Below are positions 1 to 11,616 of a DNA stretch of 64,000 nt, in pieces (position 1 is the stretch's first letter; every line of letters begins with the position of its first letter). Both the position numbers and the translations under genes were made by a program. The stretch covers positions 9,760,501-9,824,500 of the forward strand of contig NC_084887.1 in assembly GCF_958979055.1 (NCBI RefSeq), written 5' to 3'. This DNA is from Alnus glutinosa (Eukaryota; Streptophyta; Magnoliopsida; Fagales; Betulaceae). Below the pieces are notes generated by a model. The model was given only the letters and a program-made list of their open reading frames with translations, was not told where the DNA came from and searched no databases.

Positions 1-244
1 GACTAAACATTTAGTGACATGTCAAATGTGACACCTCACTATTTAATGACGTATCAATCTTGGCAGGCCACTAAATTATATTGTGGTGTGTCAATTTGAC
101 AGGCCACTAACTTTGTGACGTATCAGTATGACACGCCACTAATTATTTTATTGAAGTATTACTTTTTAACAAGTTACTAATTAGTGATGTGTCAAAAAGT
201 ATATTATTATTGACACGTCACTAACTGCGGAGTTTATTGTAGTG
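1..244. mobile_element. CACTA (En/Spm)-type transposon, one terminus
   Basis: The segment ends at 244 in TTTATTGTAGTG, which read from the other strand begins CACTACAATAAA, the form of a CACTA terminal inverted repeat. Inside it a short subterminal word resembling TTAGTGACRTGTCA recurs many times in both orientations (near 10, 50, 115, 182 and 215), as expected for transposase-binding subterminal repeats of this superfamily. The element runs off the left edge of the window, so transposase, other end and target duplication cannot be seen. An autonomous or a non-autonomous copy is equally possible. Confidence 0.65.
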
Positions 245-1375
245 CAAATATCCAAAATTTTGTCTAACGAAAAGGGGTAACATTTAGTTATAAATTTAGG
301 ACTTTTTGGGACTTAAAATATCTCTGGCAGCCACACATGTTGCTATGTGGCAGGTAAACAGTAACTTTCACGGCAAAAATTGGTTTTCTACCAAAAATGG
401 ATTCTTCCGAAATTTTACATCTAGATAGAGGGTTCCAAGACAAACATTTTTGGCATGTATTTGACTCATTTTGAGTCGGTTTGACCCAATTTTTATCCAG
501 CCGAAATTTTAGGATTAGAAGTTACTTTGACTCTTAATCACCCCTAAAACATGATATGAAGTTTTCTAATTTATGTGGCAAGCTTATAATACTTATAAAA
601 GTTTAATGATAACGTTTCCTTATTATTATCATCTAGTTTTATAATAAATTTAAGAGGCATGAATCTCTTTGGTGTTACAGAGAGAGAGAGAGAAGGATAG
701 AGGAGGAGGGACTTGAGGTTTCTCTCAAGAAAAGGTAAAATCTCCTAATCTAAGCTTGCCTTTGATATTGTTGTGAGCTTGATGTCTCCATGTTTAAACT
801 CTGTATTAGCTTGTTAATCATAAATTTAAAACAGTTAGATTCTACGTTTGGAGTGTTGACTTATTAACAATTGATGGATTAGGTGGTTCTAGAATACGCT
901 TATCTTGAGCTATGAAGTCATTTTTTTTTTTTTTTTTTTTAATTTTATTATGATTAGTCTTCTGTTTAATTGATATTATGGGTGTCTTTTTGCTTTGTTA
1001 TGGATTATAGTTGGATTTGTGATGGGTTAGAGATTTGTGTTGAATGGGTTAACATTCATACGTATGAATGTTATATTTATGCTTAAGGCAGTGTTAGGAT
1101 GCATATTAGAGTCATGGATCGTGGTATATTGGGTTAACCTAGGACCTTTTTAGAATGTGAGTTTCTGCCGAAGAGTCGAACATTCGGTGATCTAGTTGAA
1201 AGATTGGCGTCGATTGATTGACCTGACAAACAAACGTTCTACTGTGAGGCAAAATGACCATTTTGCCCTCATATTAAGATTTAGGATGTTTTAGATTAGA
1301 TTAAGTTCTGATTTGAGATTCTTTCATAGATTTTGAGGGTTGTGAGTCTCTAAAAATTTATTTGGAGGAGCAATA
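245..1375. other. No gene; LTR-like non-coding sequence
   Basis: No coding frame of note. It holds a GA-rich tract (about 679-710), a poly-T run (919-940) and text resembling the interior of a long gypsy-type LTR. It leads without a clear boundary into the repeat at 1,380-2,110, so it may be the 5' part of the same degraded LTR. Confidence 0.35.
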
Positions 1376-1379
1376 GTAC

Positions 1380-2110
1380 CCTGGTGAGTAAACTCACACG
1401 GATACTTGTTATCTCAAATTACTTCATAATATGATTACTTTTATATAATAAAAGTACATATTTACAACTCAATTAAAATATATTTTAGAGCAATGTGAAC
1501 TCTGATTTTGTGAAGAATGAGATGAATAATGAATGATGTAATATGGGAGTTTGTAAATGCATGCATGTAAAAGACAATATTAAATTGCATCGTATGACAT
1601 AGTACTTCATGTACGGATAAAGACCTTGGGCTACTATTATATGGGTTAATCCATATGGTCAAGAGATTTATATTTATTGTTCGGCTTTAGATCCAATAGT
1701 TTTATAGGTGACTGGCTTAACCATGTTTGATTGATGGTCACAATGACGACATCGTTAGTAGTGTGGATCACCGATGTTTAAATTCGGTTGAGCCACTAAT
1801 GATGATGCTATGCGACTACCTCGAAGCATCGGTGTTGTACTATGAGTTCCTCAGAACAGCACCAACCCTATCAAGAAAGTATTAAGAGTTTAGATAGACT
1901 ATATGGAGTGCACTATGATTTCGTGTATCTTATATCTCTACTACATTTGCATAACTTATAACTGATGGGACAATATTGCATATTATTACTTGTGAATTGA
2001 GCGGTCTTTTTATATATACTGAGTTCACAAACATGTCATCATTGTATATCCTACTCAGTAAGTCGTAGACTTACACCTTATCTTTTTTCACCTGTAAAAC
2101 GTTTGTATTT
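1380..2110 (+). repeat. Degraded LTR-like repeat, diverged copy of 50,285-51,030
   Basis: Long collinear matches link this stretch with 50,285-51,030: words around ACTCACACGGATACTTGTTA, ATTAAATTGCATCGTATGAC, GGATCCAATAGTT-type text and the stretch ending CTCAGTAAGTCGTAGACTTA occur in the same order in both. The second copy is followed by an LTR end (51,588) and a tRNA-Met-type primer-binding site, so both are probably LTR sequence of one retrotransposon family. No open reading frame is associated. Confidence 0.6.
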
Positions 2111-2494
2111 TATATTTCTTGATGCTTTTGAGGATGGATGGGGATCCAAGCAATGGGCCAGCTTTAGACAAGCTCTCTATATTGATATTTGAGGAGCTAG
2201 ATCCACACTTGAGCGTGAAATTCTGGCATGATTTTGATAATCCTCTTCATGACTCGCTTTTGGGATTTTTGTGTTGGTTATTATCAGATTTATTGTCATT
2301 CTTTGGTGATGTGAGACTTTCCATTAGGTTTCAAGTTATTTTGGGAGGTTTAGCTTTGGTTTGTAATAATTTATGTTTGACTTGGTCACTGGTCTGAGAC
2401 CGAGACTTTTGATGCTTATCTTTATATTATGATATTTTCTTAGTTGCTCTGGTATTGTTATTATTGTGTGGCTATGATAATAGTTGTCTTTCAG

Positions 2495-2755
2495 CCGCAT
2501 CTAGGTTACCATAAAACCTGGTAAATTTCTAAGGAGAGATCCTAATCCTACAATGGTGACAACAACATTGATGTGTTTACTACACCCAATACTATCAACC
2601 GTAAACATGCCTTCCAAACCATTAATCTTATGCTTCAGTAAGTTTAGACGGTGTTGCTGGGTTTTTGTTTCCATAAGAAACAAAAGCCTGAGATGCTTTT
2701 CCTTCACCATTAAGCAAAGTTCATGAAATCCAAGCCCTTGCAATTTCAAACTTAG
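2495..2755 (-). pseudogene. LINE endonuclease-domain relic
   Basis: Read on the minus strand this gives a fragment with LFLMETKTQQHRLNLLKHK and a following FTVDSIG. This matches in order the LFLMETKLQSNKLHALRSS and FSVDPIG segments of the LINE endonuclease at 44,690-44,860. The upstream residues KLQGLGFHEL correspond to the WNCRGLGNP motif at the start of that domain. Only about 80 residues survive, so this is a small degraded piece of an L1-type ORF2. No other LINE domain is seen nearby. Confidence 0.6.
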
Positions 2756-2759
2756 AATA

Positions 2760-3230
2760 CTCTTGGTGGTTGGCGGGGCTGGGGACCAATCACTGCCAAT
2801 CCCCTAGCTCCCACTTGTTAATTTGTTGGGTATTTTTAGAGAAGTCATTTTTAGTGAGCCCATAATATATAGCATATTGCGACATCACTTAACCCAAAAG
2901 TTTAAGTCTATGAGTTTGGGTAAGGGTGGAGGGAGGGGGGTAGAGAGGGGTGAAATGCCCCCCCCCCTCCTCCTTAATTAAGCTCCAAAAATTTACCTTG
3001 CCGCATTAGAAAATTCCCTGCATGCCCTGCTTGCCCACCCTCAACTGCAGATCAGAGGCAATCAACACCCACTCATCAAACATCAGGCCAGGGCAAACGA
3101 GTCAAGCAGCTTTGGAATGTCTGAAATTTTTTATGATGAGAGTTACAACATTTTCAGGCTTATAGGTTTAGCTTAAATGGAAAGTGGGAAGAAGACGATG
3201 ACAAAATATCCCTTTATTAAACACATCCCC
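2760..3230. other. No gene seen
   Basis: Low-complexity G-run and C-run patch (about 2,930-2,970) and unremarkable text. No coding or repeat signature recognised. Confidence 0.4.
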
Positions 3231-3233
3231 TTG

Positions 3234-3523
3234 TTGATCCAATACTATGCGTCTATGCCCAATCTCTCTACTCATGCAAACCAGTTTAGCTTTGTGAAAC
3301 TGAAACCAAAAGGCTGATTTGACAAACTGCATGTTTTGGTGGAGTAATCTTGTCAAAGTCCTGCAACACTATAATATTTCTGTGCAAATATTCACTACGG
3401 CTTAGCATATTCTGTTCATATATATATGCTCATTTGAACAGTTACTTCGGCATAATTTTTGCCATGAAGATGGCCTTTGAACGAATAAAAGCCTTCTTCC
3501 AAAGACATGCTAAAAAGCAATAA
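3234..3523 (+). pseudogene. Tyrosine aminotransferase-family 3' end, truncated copy 1
   Basis: The last 45 bases (3,479-3,523) read ERIKAFFQRHAKKQ followed by TAA. This matches the C-terminus of the intact gene downstream ([14 protein letters not shown], stop at 11,153). Just before it a shortened exon-7-like stretch is present, but the part matching [10 protein letters not shown] is missing. The whole 290-bp block is nearly identical to 22,793-23,078. No other TAT exon is found beside it, so it is a 3' remnant of a duplicated gene, not a functional gene. Confidence 0.7.
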
Positions 3524-3540
3524 GAAAACCAATAGTATAT

Positions 3541-4985
3541 TTTCATTAAATCATATTAACACATAAATATAAAATATAATTCCCAACATAAAAATAATAA
3601 TATAAAACAACTAAAAAAAAATCAAAAATTATGTTTGATTAAAATATACACGTTAACTAACAATGATCATATATTTTTATATAATCTGAGAAGTTATGAG
3701 GAAGAAAGACGGTGAAAAAGAGTTACAGAAAAAAAAGAAAAAGAAAAAAAAGAAGAATGTAGAATTAAAAGACATTTAGAAATGGGATCAACATCCGGTG
3801 TAATTCTCTACTCATACCATTTGTAATTTGGGCAAACAACTGTGAAAGAGCCCTTGTAAAGCTACCTACTCACTCGAGAAGATGCTCAAACACATAAGTC
3901 TCAAGATAAGAGTCACTATGAAATTTCTGTGCAGCTCTCCTTTTTCTCTTTTGCAAGAAATTGAATTATTATACATCAAACTTTCAAGGATAGAAACGGT
4001 TCAAATTTGGGTACACTTAAAACTTTTGTTTGTCCACACAAACGGACAACGTGGTCATTATCAAATCTTTCTCTCTTTGTCCTTTTCAAAATATTTTTAT
4101 TTTTCATGTTTGAAAAAGAATTAATTAGTTAGAATTTGAGCGGCTTAAAAATTGAATAATTAGTCTTAGGCCCGTTTGTTTTGACATAAAATATTTTATT
4201 TTAAAAAATATTTTCAGCTGAAAATAATTTTTTAGCGTTTGGCTCGTACAGAAAATCAACAAATATTTTTTATATTTTCATTCAATCATATTAACGCATA
4301 AATATAAACTTTAATTCTGAAAATAAAAATAATAATATAAAACTAAAAAAAAAATATATACACATTAACTATCAATGATTATATATTTTTATATAATCTG
4401 AAGAGTTGCGAGGATAAGAGAGACAACAAAAAGGAGCTGCAAAGAAAAATAGTGTGAGATTAGAAGACATTCAGGAGTGAGATCGATTGGAATCCAGTGC
4501 AATTGTCTGTCTCTAGCTCGTGGGGTGCGTGCACCTACTCGAAAAAGTTTTCGGATAAGTAAGCTAGTCTTATAAGAAACCCTTTCACAAAACCTGTCCG
4601 AAAGCGTGGGAGAGCGGCAAAAATTCAACACATAAAAAGGATCGAGCATGACAAAACAAATATAATTAAAGAACTTGAATGGCATTGGTGTAAAACATTA
4701 ATTCATTTTATAAGATTTCAAACATTAATAATTTAATAAAGTCACAATGAAATTTCTGTGCAGCTTTCCTTTTCCTCTTCTGCAAGAAATTGAATTATTT
4801 TAAAGTACATATCAAACTTTCAAGGATAGAAACGGTTCAAATTTGGGTACTCTAAAACTTTTGTTTGTCCACACAAACAGACAACATGGTCATTATAAAA
4901 TCTCTGCCCTCTTTGTCCTTTTCAAATTATTCTTATTTTGCACGTTTGAAAAAGAATGAATTATTATTAGCATTTGTACGAATTA
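3541..4985 (+). repeat. Direct duplication upstream of the TAT gene
   Basis: Two similar blocks lie in tandem, about 3,541-4,140 and 4,268-4,985. Collinear matches include CATATTAACACATAAATATA, ATATTTTTATATAATCTGA, GAAATTTCTGTGCAGCT, TCAAGGATAGAAACGGTTCA and GTTTGTCCACACAAAC. The offset is about 727 bp at the left and 830 bp at the right, so the second copy gained about 100 bp (around 4,500-4,730). The second copy ends about 100 bp before the TAT start codon and therefore carries its promoter. The first copy follows the truncated TAT 3' end, which suggests an old tandem duplication of the gene with its upstream region. Confidence 0.6.
4166..4262. mobile_element. Solo arm of a Tourist-like MITE
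   Basis: Begins GGCCCGTTTGTTTTGACATA and continues with the ATTTT/AAAAT-rich text typical of the MITE at 9,827-10,179, including the shared word TTTGGCTCGTAC. Only one arm is present, lying between the two promoter duplicates. Confidence 0.4.
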
Positions 4986-5028
4986 AAAAGTAAACTAATT
5001 AATCTAATTAGTGTGCATTAATATTGGC

Positions 5029-5036
5029 TATATATT
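5029..5036 (+). promoter_or_regulatory. Candidate TATA box of the TAT-family gene
   Basis: TATATATT lies 51 bp upstream of the chosen start codon. It is the only good TATA-like word in the last 100 bp and would imply a short leader. Position only, no further support. Confidence 0.35.
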
Positions 5037-5086
5037 ACTCTATCTTTGTACTAGTGTTTAGTTCAAAGGCGAGGAGGGTATCAGGC

Positions 5087-5694
5087 ATGGAGCAGGGACA
5101 CAAGAGATGGGGTTTCCAGGGGAACCAAAAGCTAAACGCTTCCTCCATCGCCATCCGAGGTGTTCTCAACCAGCTGCTGGCAAATCGTGACAAGGACGAT
5201 CAACGGTCCACAATCATTCTCGGCGGTGCTGACCCTACAATGTATCCCAGCTATCGGACCACCCCTTCAGCTGTGGATGCCATTACTGATGCTGTCTGGT
5301 CCTTTAAGTTCAATTGCTACCCTCCCACCGTTGGTGTTGCTCAGGGAAAGATGTATGTTTCAAAACCCTCAACCTGAAGATTCTTTTTTTTTTTTTTTTT
5401 TAATTACTGAGAAATTTTTTTTAAGATAAGTTCACTTTGGGTACCTATATTTAAAAGGCAAACCTCAAGACCCGAGCAAAGAACCTTTTAACTTTGTTGG
5501 CAGTCACGGCCTCAAAATATTCGTATTGTATTGTAGTAAATTTTTTTATTTAAATAATAATAATAAATTATTAATGGGATATAAAAAGTATATAAAAAAA
5601 AAAAAGAAGTGAAAATAAAATAAGAAAATGAACATACACTCCATGTATATCTACACTTATTCCAATCTTTGGCATAAGACTCTTACCACTTGAA

Positions 5695-5747
<53 letters not shown>

Positions 5748-6916
5748 CTTTTTTTTTTATTAGATAAACATTTTTTTTGTCTGAAAGAGTTGTTTGAGTA
5801 CTATTCTTATAAAAAAAAAAAAAAAAAAAAACATTCCTAAACAGTCTCTCAGTTAAGCTACGATGAGGGTATGGTTCAAACACTCGTACGGACACATAAA
5901 GACAAAAGTACACAAGTTATATCCACATCGGGTGCTGACATGTGGCATTTTTAGATGTTATTGGGTGTTACGTTAAGAAATAAGGGGCGTTAATTTGTTT
6001 TTGTTTTTGTTTTTTCTTTTTCAATCCCCAAGATATGTACTTTTCTATTTTCTTTTTCTTTTGTTTTTTTTCTTTTATGAAGTTTTCTGGTTTAAGGTAT
6101 TTATTATAGGGAACAAACTACTTTTTGTTTTTCTATTCAAATACACTCCATAATAACTTTCTTCATCATTTTTTTTAAGGGTGTACATGCGGGTTGATAT
6201 TAACCGCCCTCATTTGCTATCTGCATTTATCCGTTATCTGAACACGCAGTTAACAAAAAGTGCTATCTGCATATGCGGATGCGGATAAGGGTTTTAAAGT
6301 ATACGGACACGTGTAGTTATTGTTAATAACCGCATCCGCATATCCCTCGCATAAAATGTATATTTATATATTATATTTAATAAATTCACCAAAAAAAACG
6401 CCATTTTGGATTAGGTATATGTTATGTTTACATTGATTTGTTTGGTTGTGTTGTTTTCTCGTACAAAAAGACAAAAGTAATATGAAATCAATATGTTTTC
6501 ACAAGATTAGAGCCCTAAAAAAAATTAAAACAAATCCAAAATACTAAAAATTGGCTTCAAAATTGTTTAAAATAGGCCCTAATAGAGACCTAAAGAAGGT
6601 CCAAAAGACATATTGTCTGATATACGGATAATAACCGCATTCAACAACTACAATAACTGTGCTGATGCGGATAGTAGAAACATGATGCGCTTGCGTATAT
6701 TTAAAAGTGAAAGCCACATTCTGCAGTTATGGATAATTCAAATAACCGCATCCGCAAGTACACCCTTAATTTTCTTATACAATTTAAATATTGTTTTAAA
6801 TCAATATTAGGAAGAAAAAAAATAAAAGATAAAAGAAAATCTTTTTTTTTTTCTACAATAAAATAAGAATAAGGAATGGTAAAGTAATTACTACATATAA
6901 GATAGCACTGTAGCTT

Positions 6917-6948
<32 letters not shown>

Positions 6949-9020
6949 AAGGTATTTAGTGTTAGTGTAGCATTCCCATTGAGCACTCCAAAAGTGATGG
7001 TTAACCAAATTTTGGCTAAAAAATTCACAAAAGCCATCATTTATCAAGCATTCTTTTCATTCTCTATTATAATAGTTGTCAGATTTGTACTCTATATTTG
7101 GAGAAACAATCTCCATCTCTATCTCATTTTCATATATTTTTATATTAATTTTCTCACTCTCTCATATTCTTTCTCTTACTCAGTTTGTGGAGTGATTTTG
7201 AGAATATAAATAAAAAGAATAAAGCTAGAATAAAAATCATATTTAAATTGAATAGAGTGAGATTTAGATATTGTGCAGTGCTTTTGTAAAATTCCTAGTT
7301 AAACTAAAAAATGTAAACGTTTTAACTAAAGAAAAGAGAGTTCACTGCGGATGCTTTAGTTAATTATATCAACAAAAAATAGTATTTATTTAGAGTACAT
7401 AAACATTTAGAGTGTCTGTTATTTAATAACTTTAAAAAATTACTAGATAAATCAACAAAAATAAACTTTTAGAGTTACATTTTAAAAAAAAAATTAAAAA
7501 GCTAATTGTGAATGCTCTTAGACAAGCTGTAATCACGGTCGAAACTACACTCTAAGTCGAGGGCATATAGCCCCCTTTCGTTCCATCACGGTCTCTTAAA
7601 ATTTTAAAATTTTCTACAAAATTATATATTTTTATGAAATAAATGCTTTAAAATTAAGTTTTTTTTTATGGTTTTTTTTTTTTTGGTTTTATAATTATTA
7701 TTATTATTATTTGGTTTGAAATAATGCAGAAGAATCTATTTACTATTTTAAAAAAAAAAATCTATTTTGCTTGTTGTGCTTGGGATGAAAAATGACAATT
7801 TGACCATCAACCATTTGCCTAAGACAAAAATCCAATGATAATGAGAAAGTTTTTGGTTCAATTCATGATGATGATGACAGAGCTGTTGCAGAACATCTTT
7901 CGAAAGATGTTCCATACCAATTATCAGCAGATGATGTGTATCTCACAGTTGGTTGCACGCAAGCAATAGAAATTGTGGTATCTGTCCTTGCGCGCCCTGG
8001 CGCCAACATTCTGCTGCCCAGACCAGGTTACCCGCAATATGAAGCTCGTGCGGGTTGCAGTAACCTTGAAGCTCGCCACTTCGATCTTCTGCCCGAAAAG
8101 GGTTGGGAGGTTGATCTTGATTCTGTCGAAGCTCTTGCGGATGGGAATACAGTGGCTATGGTTATCATCAATCCCAGCAATCCATGTGGGAATGTCTTTA
8201 CAGCCCAACATTTGAAAAAGGTATATCTCATATCTGTGTTGTAAATTTTGAAGACAGTCGATCTTGTTCTTTTTGACTAAAAAGGTTTCAATTATTGTGT
8301 TCTTTTGTCAACTAATTAGATTGCAGAGACTGCTAGAAAACTTGGGATTTTTGTGATTTCAGATGAAGTTTATGGCCATCTAGCTTTTGGGAGTAATCCG
8401 TTTGTGCCCATGGGAGTGTTCGGATCGATTGTACCTGTTGTAACACTTGGGTCGATATCAAAGAGATGGATTGTTCCTGGATGGCGACTTGGTTGGATCG
8501 TGACAAGTGACCCCAATGGCATCTTTCAACAATCCGGGGTTGGTGTTCTCTGCTTCCATTCAATATATATCTCACAATTCACCTATTTGACATGGTAATG
8601 TTTAGGGCATATAATTTTTGATATCACTTGCAAATTTGACACTAACTTAACATAAAATTAATGGATTACGGTTAAAGGGTCTGACTTGTTTAATTAAATG
8701 GGTTGGATTAAGTTTGATCTATATATTCTTATACTCATACCTCGAGAAACAAGCAATAGTAGTGAAAAAATATCACCATGAAAGTGTTGGTGCTAGATTC
8801 CAATGCTTCGCCTTCGAATTCTGATAATAGTTCAATGTGAAACTTTATGCCTGCTTGCTTGAATTAATATTTTAACCTTAATTTCATGATGAACTTTGTA
8901 CAATAAAAGTGTTTCCTTCTTTCCAGTTTGTGGAGAGCCTCAGGAGCTATCTCGACATCACCACTGACCCCCCAACCTTCATCCAGGTACCTAGTTTAAG
9001 TTTATTTTTGTGAATCTCTA

Positions 9021-9116
<96 letters not shown>

Positions 9117-11153
9117 ATACATTTTCTGGCTTTTATTTTCATAAAGCTTACTGGGATATGCATAGAAATTGTATGAATTAGTGCCTTAAATTTCCTTGGC
9201 TTCTTCTATCCTCAAGAAATTATGAAATGGTTTGTGTTCAGGGGGCACTTACCCAAATCCTTGAGCAAACTAAGGAGGATTTCTTTCCAAAAATTCTAAA
9301 CCTAATGAGAGAAGCCGTAGACCTTTTATATGAGAAAATTAAAGAGATTCCTTGCCTGACTTGTCCACACAAACCAGAAGGGTCCATGGTTGTAATGGTA
9401 AGCTATGAGATTATTATGCTTCAACATAAACATTTGAAGATTTTTTTTTTATAAAAAAATGATTTTTATTTTGTTTTGTTTTATGTTTTTCGGGTATGGT
9501 AACAGGTGAAGCTAAATCTATCACTACTTGAAGGCTTTACTGATGATGTGGACTTCTGTATGAAGTTGGCCAAGGAGGAATCCGTGGTTGTTCTGCCAGG
9601 TAAGAATTAAACAATTTATAACCTTTTCCTAATACTTTCATGCCTAAAATTGTTTGCTTCCCCTAGAAAGATTTTTGTTGAGTGGTTGTCTCCAGGATAT
9701 ATATCATTTAAAGCTTTAACATATAAATCTTCAACCATGCATCTTAAAGGTTTGAATTGAGACATATGTCTTATTGCCTGCTGATTAGGAACATTAATTT
9801 TGGACCTCTTGGATCAATGTTACTTATGCTTTGTTTGTTTCAACAGAAAATGTTTTTCGTCATTAAATATTTTCAACGAAATCATTTTTCAGAGGAAATT
9901 ATTTTTCTGAAAATAATTTTCGGCATTTGGCTCGTACGGAAAATGAGCGACAACAAATAACTGCCGGCTACTTCCGGCAATGTTTGCTAGCAGTTCGGCG
10001 ATTTGAGAATGAGAAGTTCAAACTCAGGAAATGGTTTACGAAATTTAAAAATGGAAACCATTTTTTCGAAACTAAAAAAGCTTTTTTGGTCAAGCCAAAA
10101 ATATTTTCGGTCGCACCAAACACCAAAAAATACAGAAAACATTTTTCAAAAAATATTTTATGCCAAAACAAACAGAGCCTTAATATCAATTCTTTTTGGG
10201 CATTTAGATGTCCAAATACTTTGACAAGACTTCCTTTTCTTTCTTCTCTTTTTGCTGTCAAATACAGTTTGTAAGCTACCAAATGGAAGTAGAGTTTGCT
10301 TATTTCCTACTCTTCATGTAAGCCTGTCAAGTGTTTATACGATCCACGAACCCTACACAAAATTAGAGAATTAGGGCTGAGGGGTTTAGGGTTGACAATT
10401 TTTGACATAACCCGTGAACCTGATACGCGCGAACTCAACACGAAATTAGTAGGTTTGGCTTAAGGGATTTGACAGGTTTAATTAAATGGGTTGGGTTATG
10501 GTTAGCCTATATAATGTTATACACATATTTTGACACGACCTGAACCCGATACACAAATACGAATTGTCACCCCTATCTTTAAGACACGCCATCTCTAGTT
10601 AAAGCAAGATTTCATCCTGCTTATTAGTATGATAATCCAAAGACCTTACTAATGGCGTTTTGGCACCTTCACTATTTAAGACTTCAGCTCTCAAACGAGT
10701 TCAGCTCTTGTGGTTAACCTATTGTTCTTATTAATGGATATTATATGATAAATTTCAGTCTATCAAATTTTATAAAATAGATGACCTTTTGACATGTGAT
10801 GATATGCTCTTATCCTCGAATCATGTTGATCATCTTTTATGATAAACTTTGTTCGAGCAAGATCAATTTAAGCTGGCCGGTAAATAATTTCATTAATTAG
10901 CAACAAATGGAGATCTTTTCTAATTTCCCAATTTGCTCTCAAACGATATGTGTGCTTGTGTGAGAGTGATTACAGCTTTATATATCACTAAAGAGCACAT
11001 TTGCTTCCATGCACATAATTATATATGCATCCAGGGATTGCCGTTGGACTGAAGAATTGGCTTCGAATTTCTTTTGCCGTTGAGCATTCTTTGCTTGACG
11101 ATGCCCTTGGAAGGATAAAAGCCTTCTACTACAGGCATGCCAAGAAGGAATAA
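5087..11153 (+). CDS. Tyrosine aminotransferase-family enzyme, 7 exons
   Basis: Predicted PLP-dependent class I/II aminotransferase of the plant TAT family (L-tyrosine + 2-oxoglutarate; probably cytosolic, no targeting peptide seen). Exons: 5087-5352, 7881-8220, 8320-8538, 8927-8986, 9242-9397, 9506-9599, 11035-11153. All introns are GT-AG and the joined frame is open for 417 residues, the usual family length. Visible motifs: YRTTP near residue 55-60, GCTQAIEI and RPGYPQYE in the substrate/cofactor domain, NPSNPCGN, then SISKRW with the Schiff-base lysine near residue 250 and PGWRLGW after it. The C-terminus is RHAKKE. The start at 5087 is chosen because RWGFQGN and the following residues match family N-termini; an in-frame ATG at 5024 would add a hydrophobic extension and is unlikely. 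Odd points are GGADP where GHGDP is usual, a 2.5-kb intron 1 with a hAT MITE, and a 1.4-kb intron 6 with a Tourist-like MITE. The family also includes nicotianamine aminotransferases, so substrate is inferred. Confidence 0.88.
5698..5742. repeat. (TA)n microsatellite in TAT intron 1
   Basis: About 45 bp of uninterrupted TA dinucleotides. Confidence 0.9.
6176..6768. mobile_element. hAT-type MITE in TAT intron 1
   Basis: The ends are TAAGGGTGTACATGCGG and, from the other strand, TAAGGGTGTACTTGCGG: 17-bp terminal inverted repeats with one mismatch. Flanks ATTTTTTT (6168-6175) and ATTTTCTT (6769-6776) form an 8-bp target duplication with one difference, the length used by hAT elements. Subterminal words AACCGC and GCGGAT recur many times in both orientations. 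No transposase is encoded; 593 bp. Confidence 0.72.
9024..9113. repeat. (TA)n microsatellite in TAT intron 4
   Basis: Ninety bases of pure TA repeats between exons 4 and 5. Confidence 0.95.
9827..10179. mobile_element. Tourist-like (PIF/Harbinger-type) MITE in TAT intron 6
   Basis: The left end TGCTTTGTTTGTTTC pairs with the reverse of the right end, GGCTCTGTTTGTTTTGGC. The element is flanked by TTA on both sides (9824-9826 and 10180-10182), the 3-bp target duplication of PIF/Harbinger elements. It is 353 bp, rich in ATTTT/AAAAT and non-coding. Related text occurs at 4,166 and 23,565-24,335. Confidence 0.6.
10384..10577. mobile_element. Diverged inverted-repeat MITE in TAT intron 6
   Basis: Left TAGGGTTGACAATTTTTGAC and, reversed, right TAGGGGTGACAATTCGTATT form imperfect terminal repeats around about 190 bp containing ATTAAATGGGTTGG. 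A related piece lies in intron 3 near 8,620-8,745. No matching target duplication was seen. Confidence 0.4.
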
Positions 11154-11171
11154 GGTTCATTTGTGTGCAGC

Positions 11172-11177
11172 AATAAA
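11172..11177 (+). terminator. Candidate poly(A) signal of the TAT gene
   Basis: AATAAA 19 bp after the stop codon. A 42-bp tandem duplication (units starting 11,238 and 11,280) follows in the presumed 3' UTR or spacer. Confidence 0.4.
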
Positions 11178-11616
11178 ATCATTTTTAAGTGTAGTTTTGC
11201 TTATTTTCAAAAGTTTGGTTAATGGCTAATTAATCAGGCTGTATTTGCATTTCCAGTTGCTTGGGTGTGTTTATTTTATGCTGTATTTGCATTTCCAGTT
11301 TCTTGGGTGTATTTATTTTATGCTGTACGTTATGATGATATGGAATCAAACAGTTTTATGTATGTGGAGACATTAGTTTATGCACATTATAATTATGTTC
11401 AATTAAATAGTTGAATGTATGAACTACTTGTTTTGCTTTAAATATATAAATTTGTTTACTAGACATGAAATAAAGTCACCAAGGACTTCCACTTTTGATG
11501 TTATAGGTCAGATCTTGAAGATTTGAGTGAATGCCTTGATGCTAATTAAAAGGGAGGGAATATTTCAATCATGTCTAGTTAAAGTAACATAACTAATTTG
11601 ACAGTTATAATTTTGA

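Noticed and set aside
2119..2397. 92-residue frame starting MMLLRMDGDPSNGP
   Set aside because: No recognisable domain; it lies directly after an LTR-like repeat and is probably chance.
5024..5086. Upstream in-frame ATG extending the TAT protein by 21 residues
   Set aside because: The extension is hydrophobic, overlaps the TATA-like word, and the family-type N-terminus begins at 5,087.
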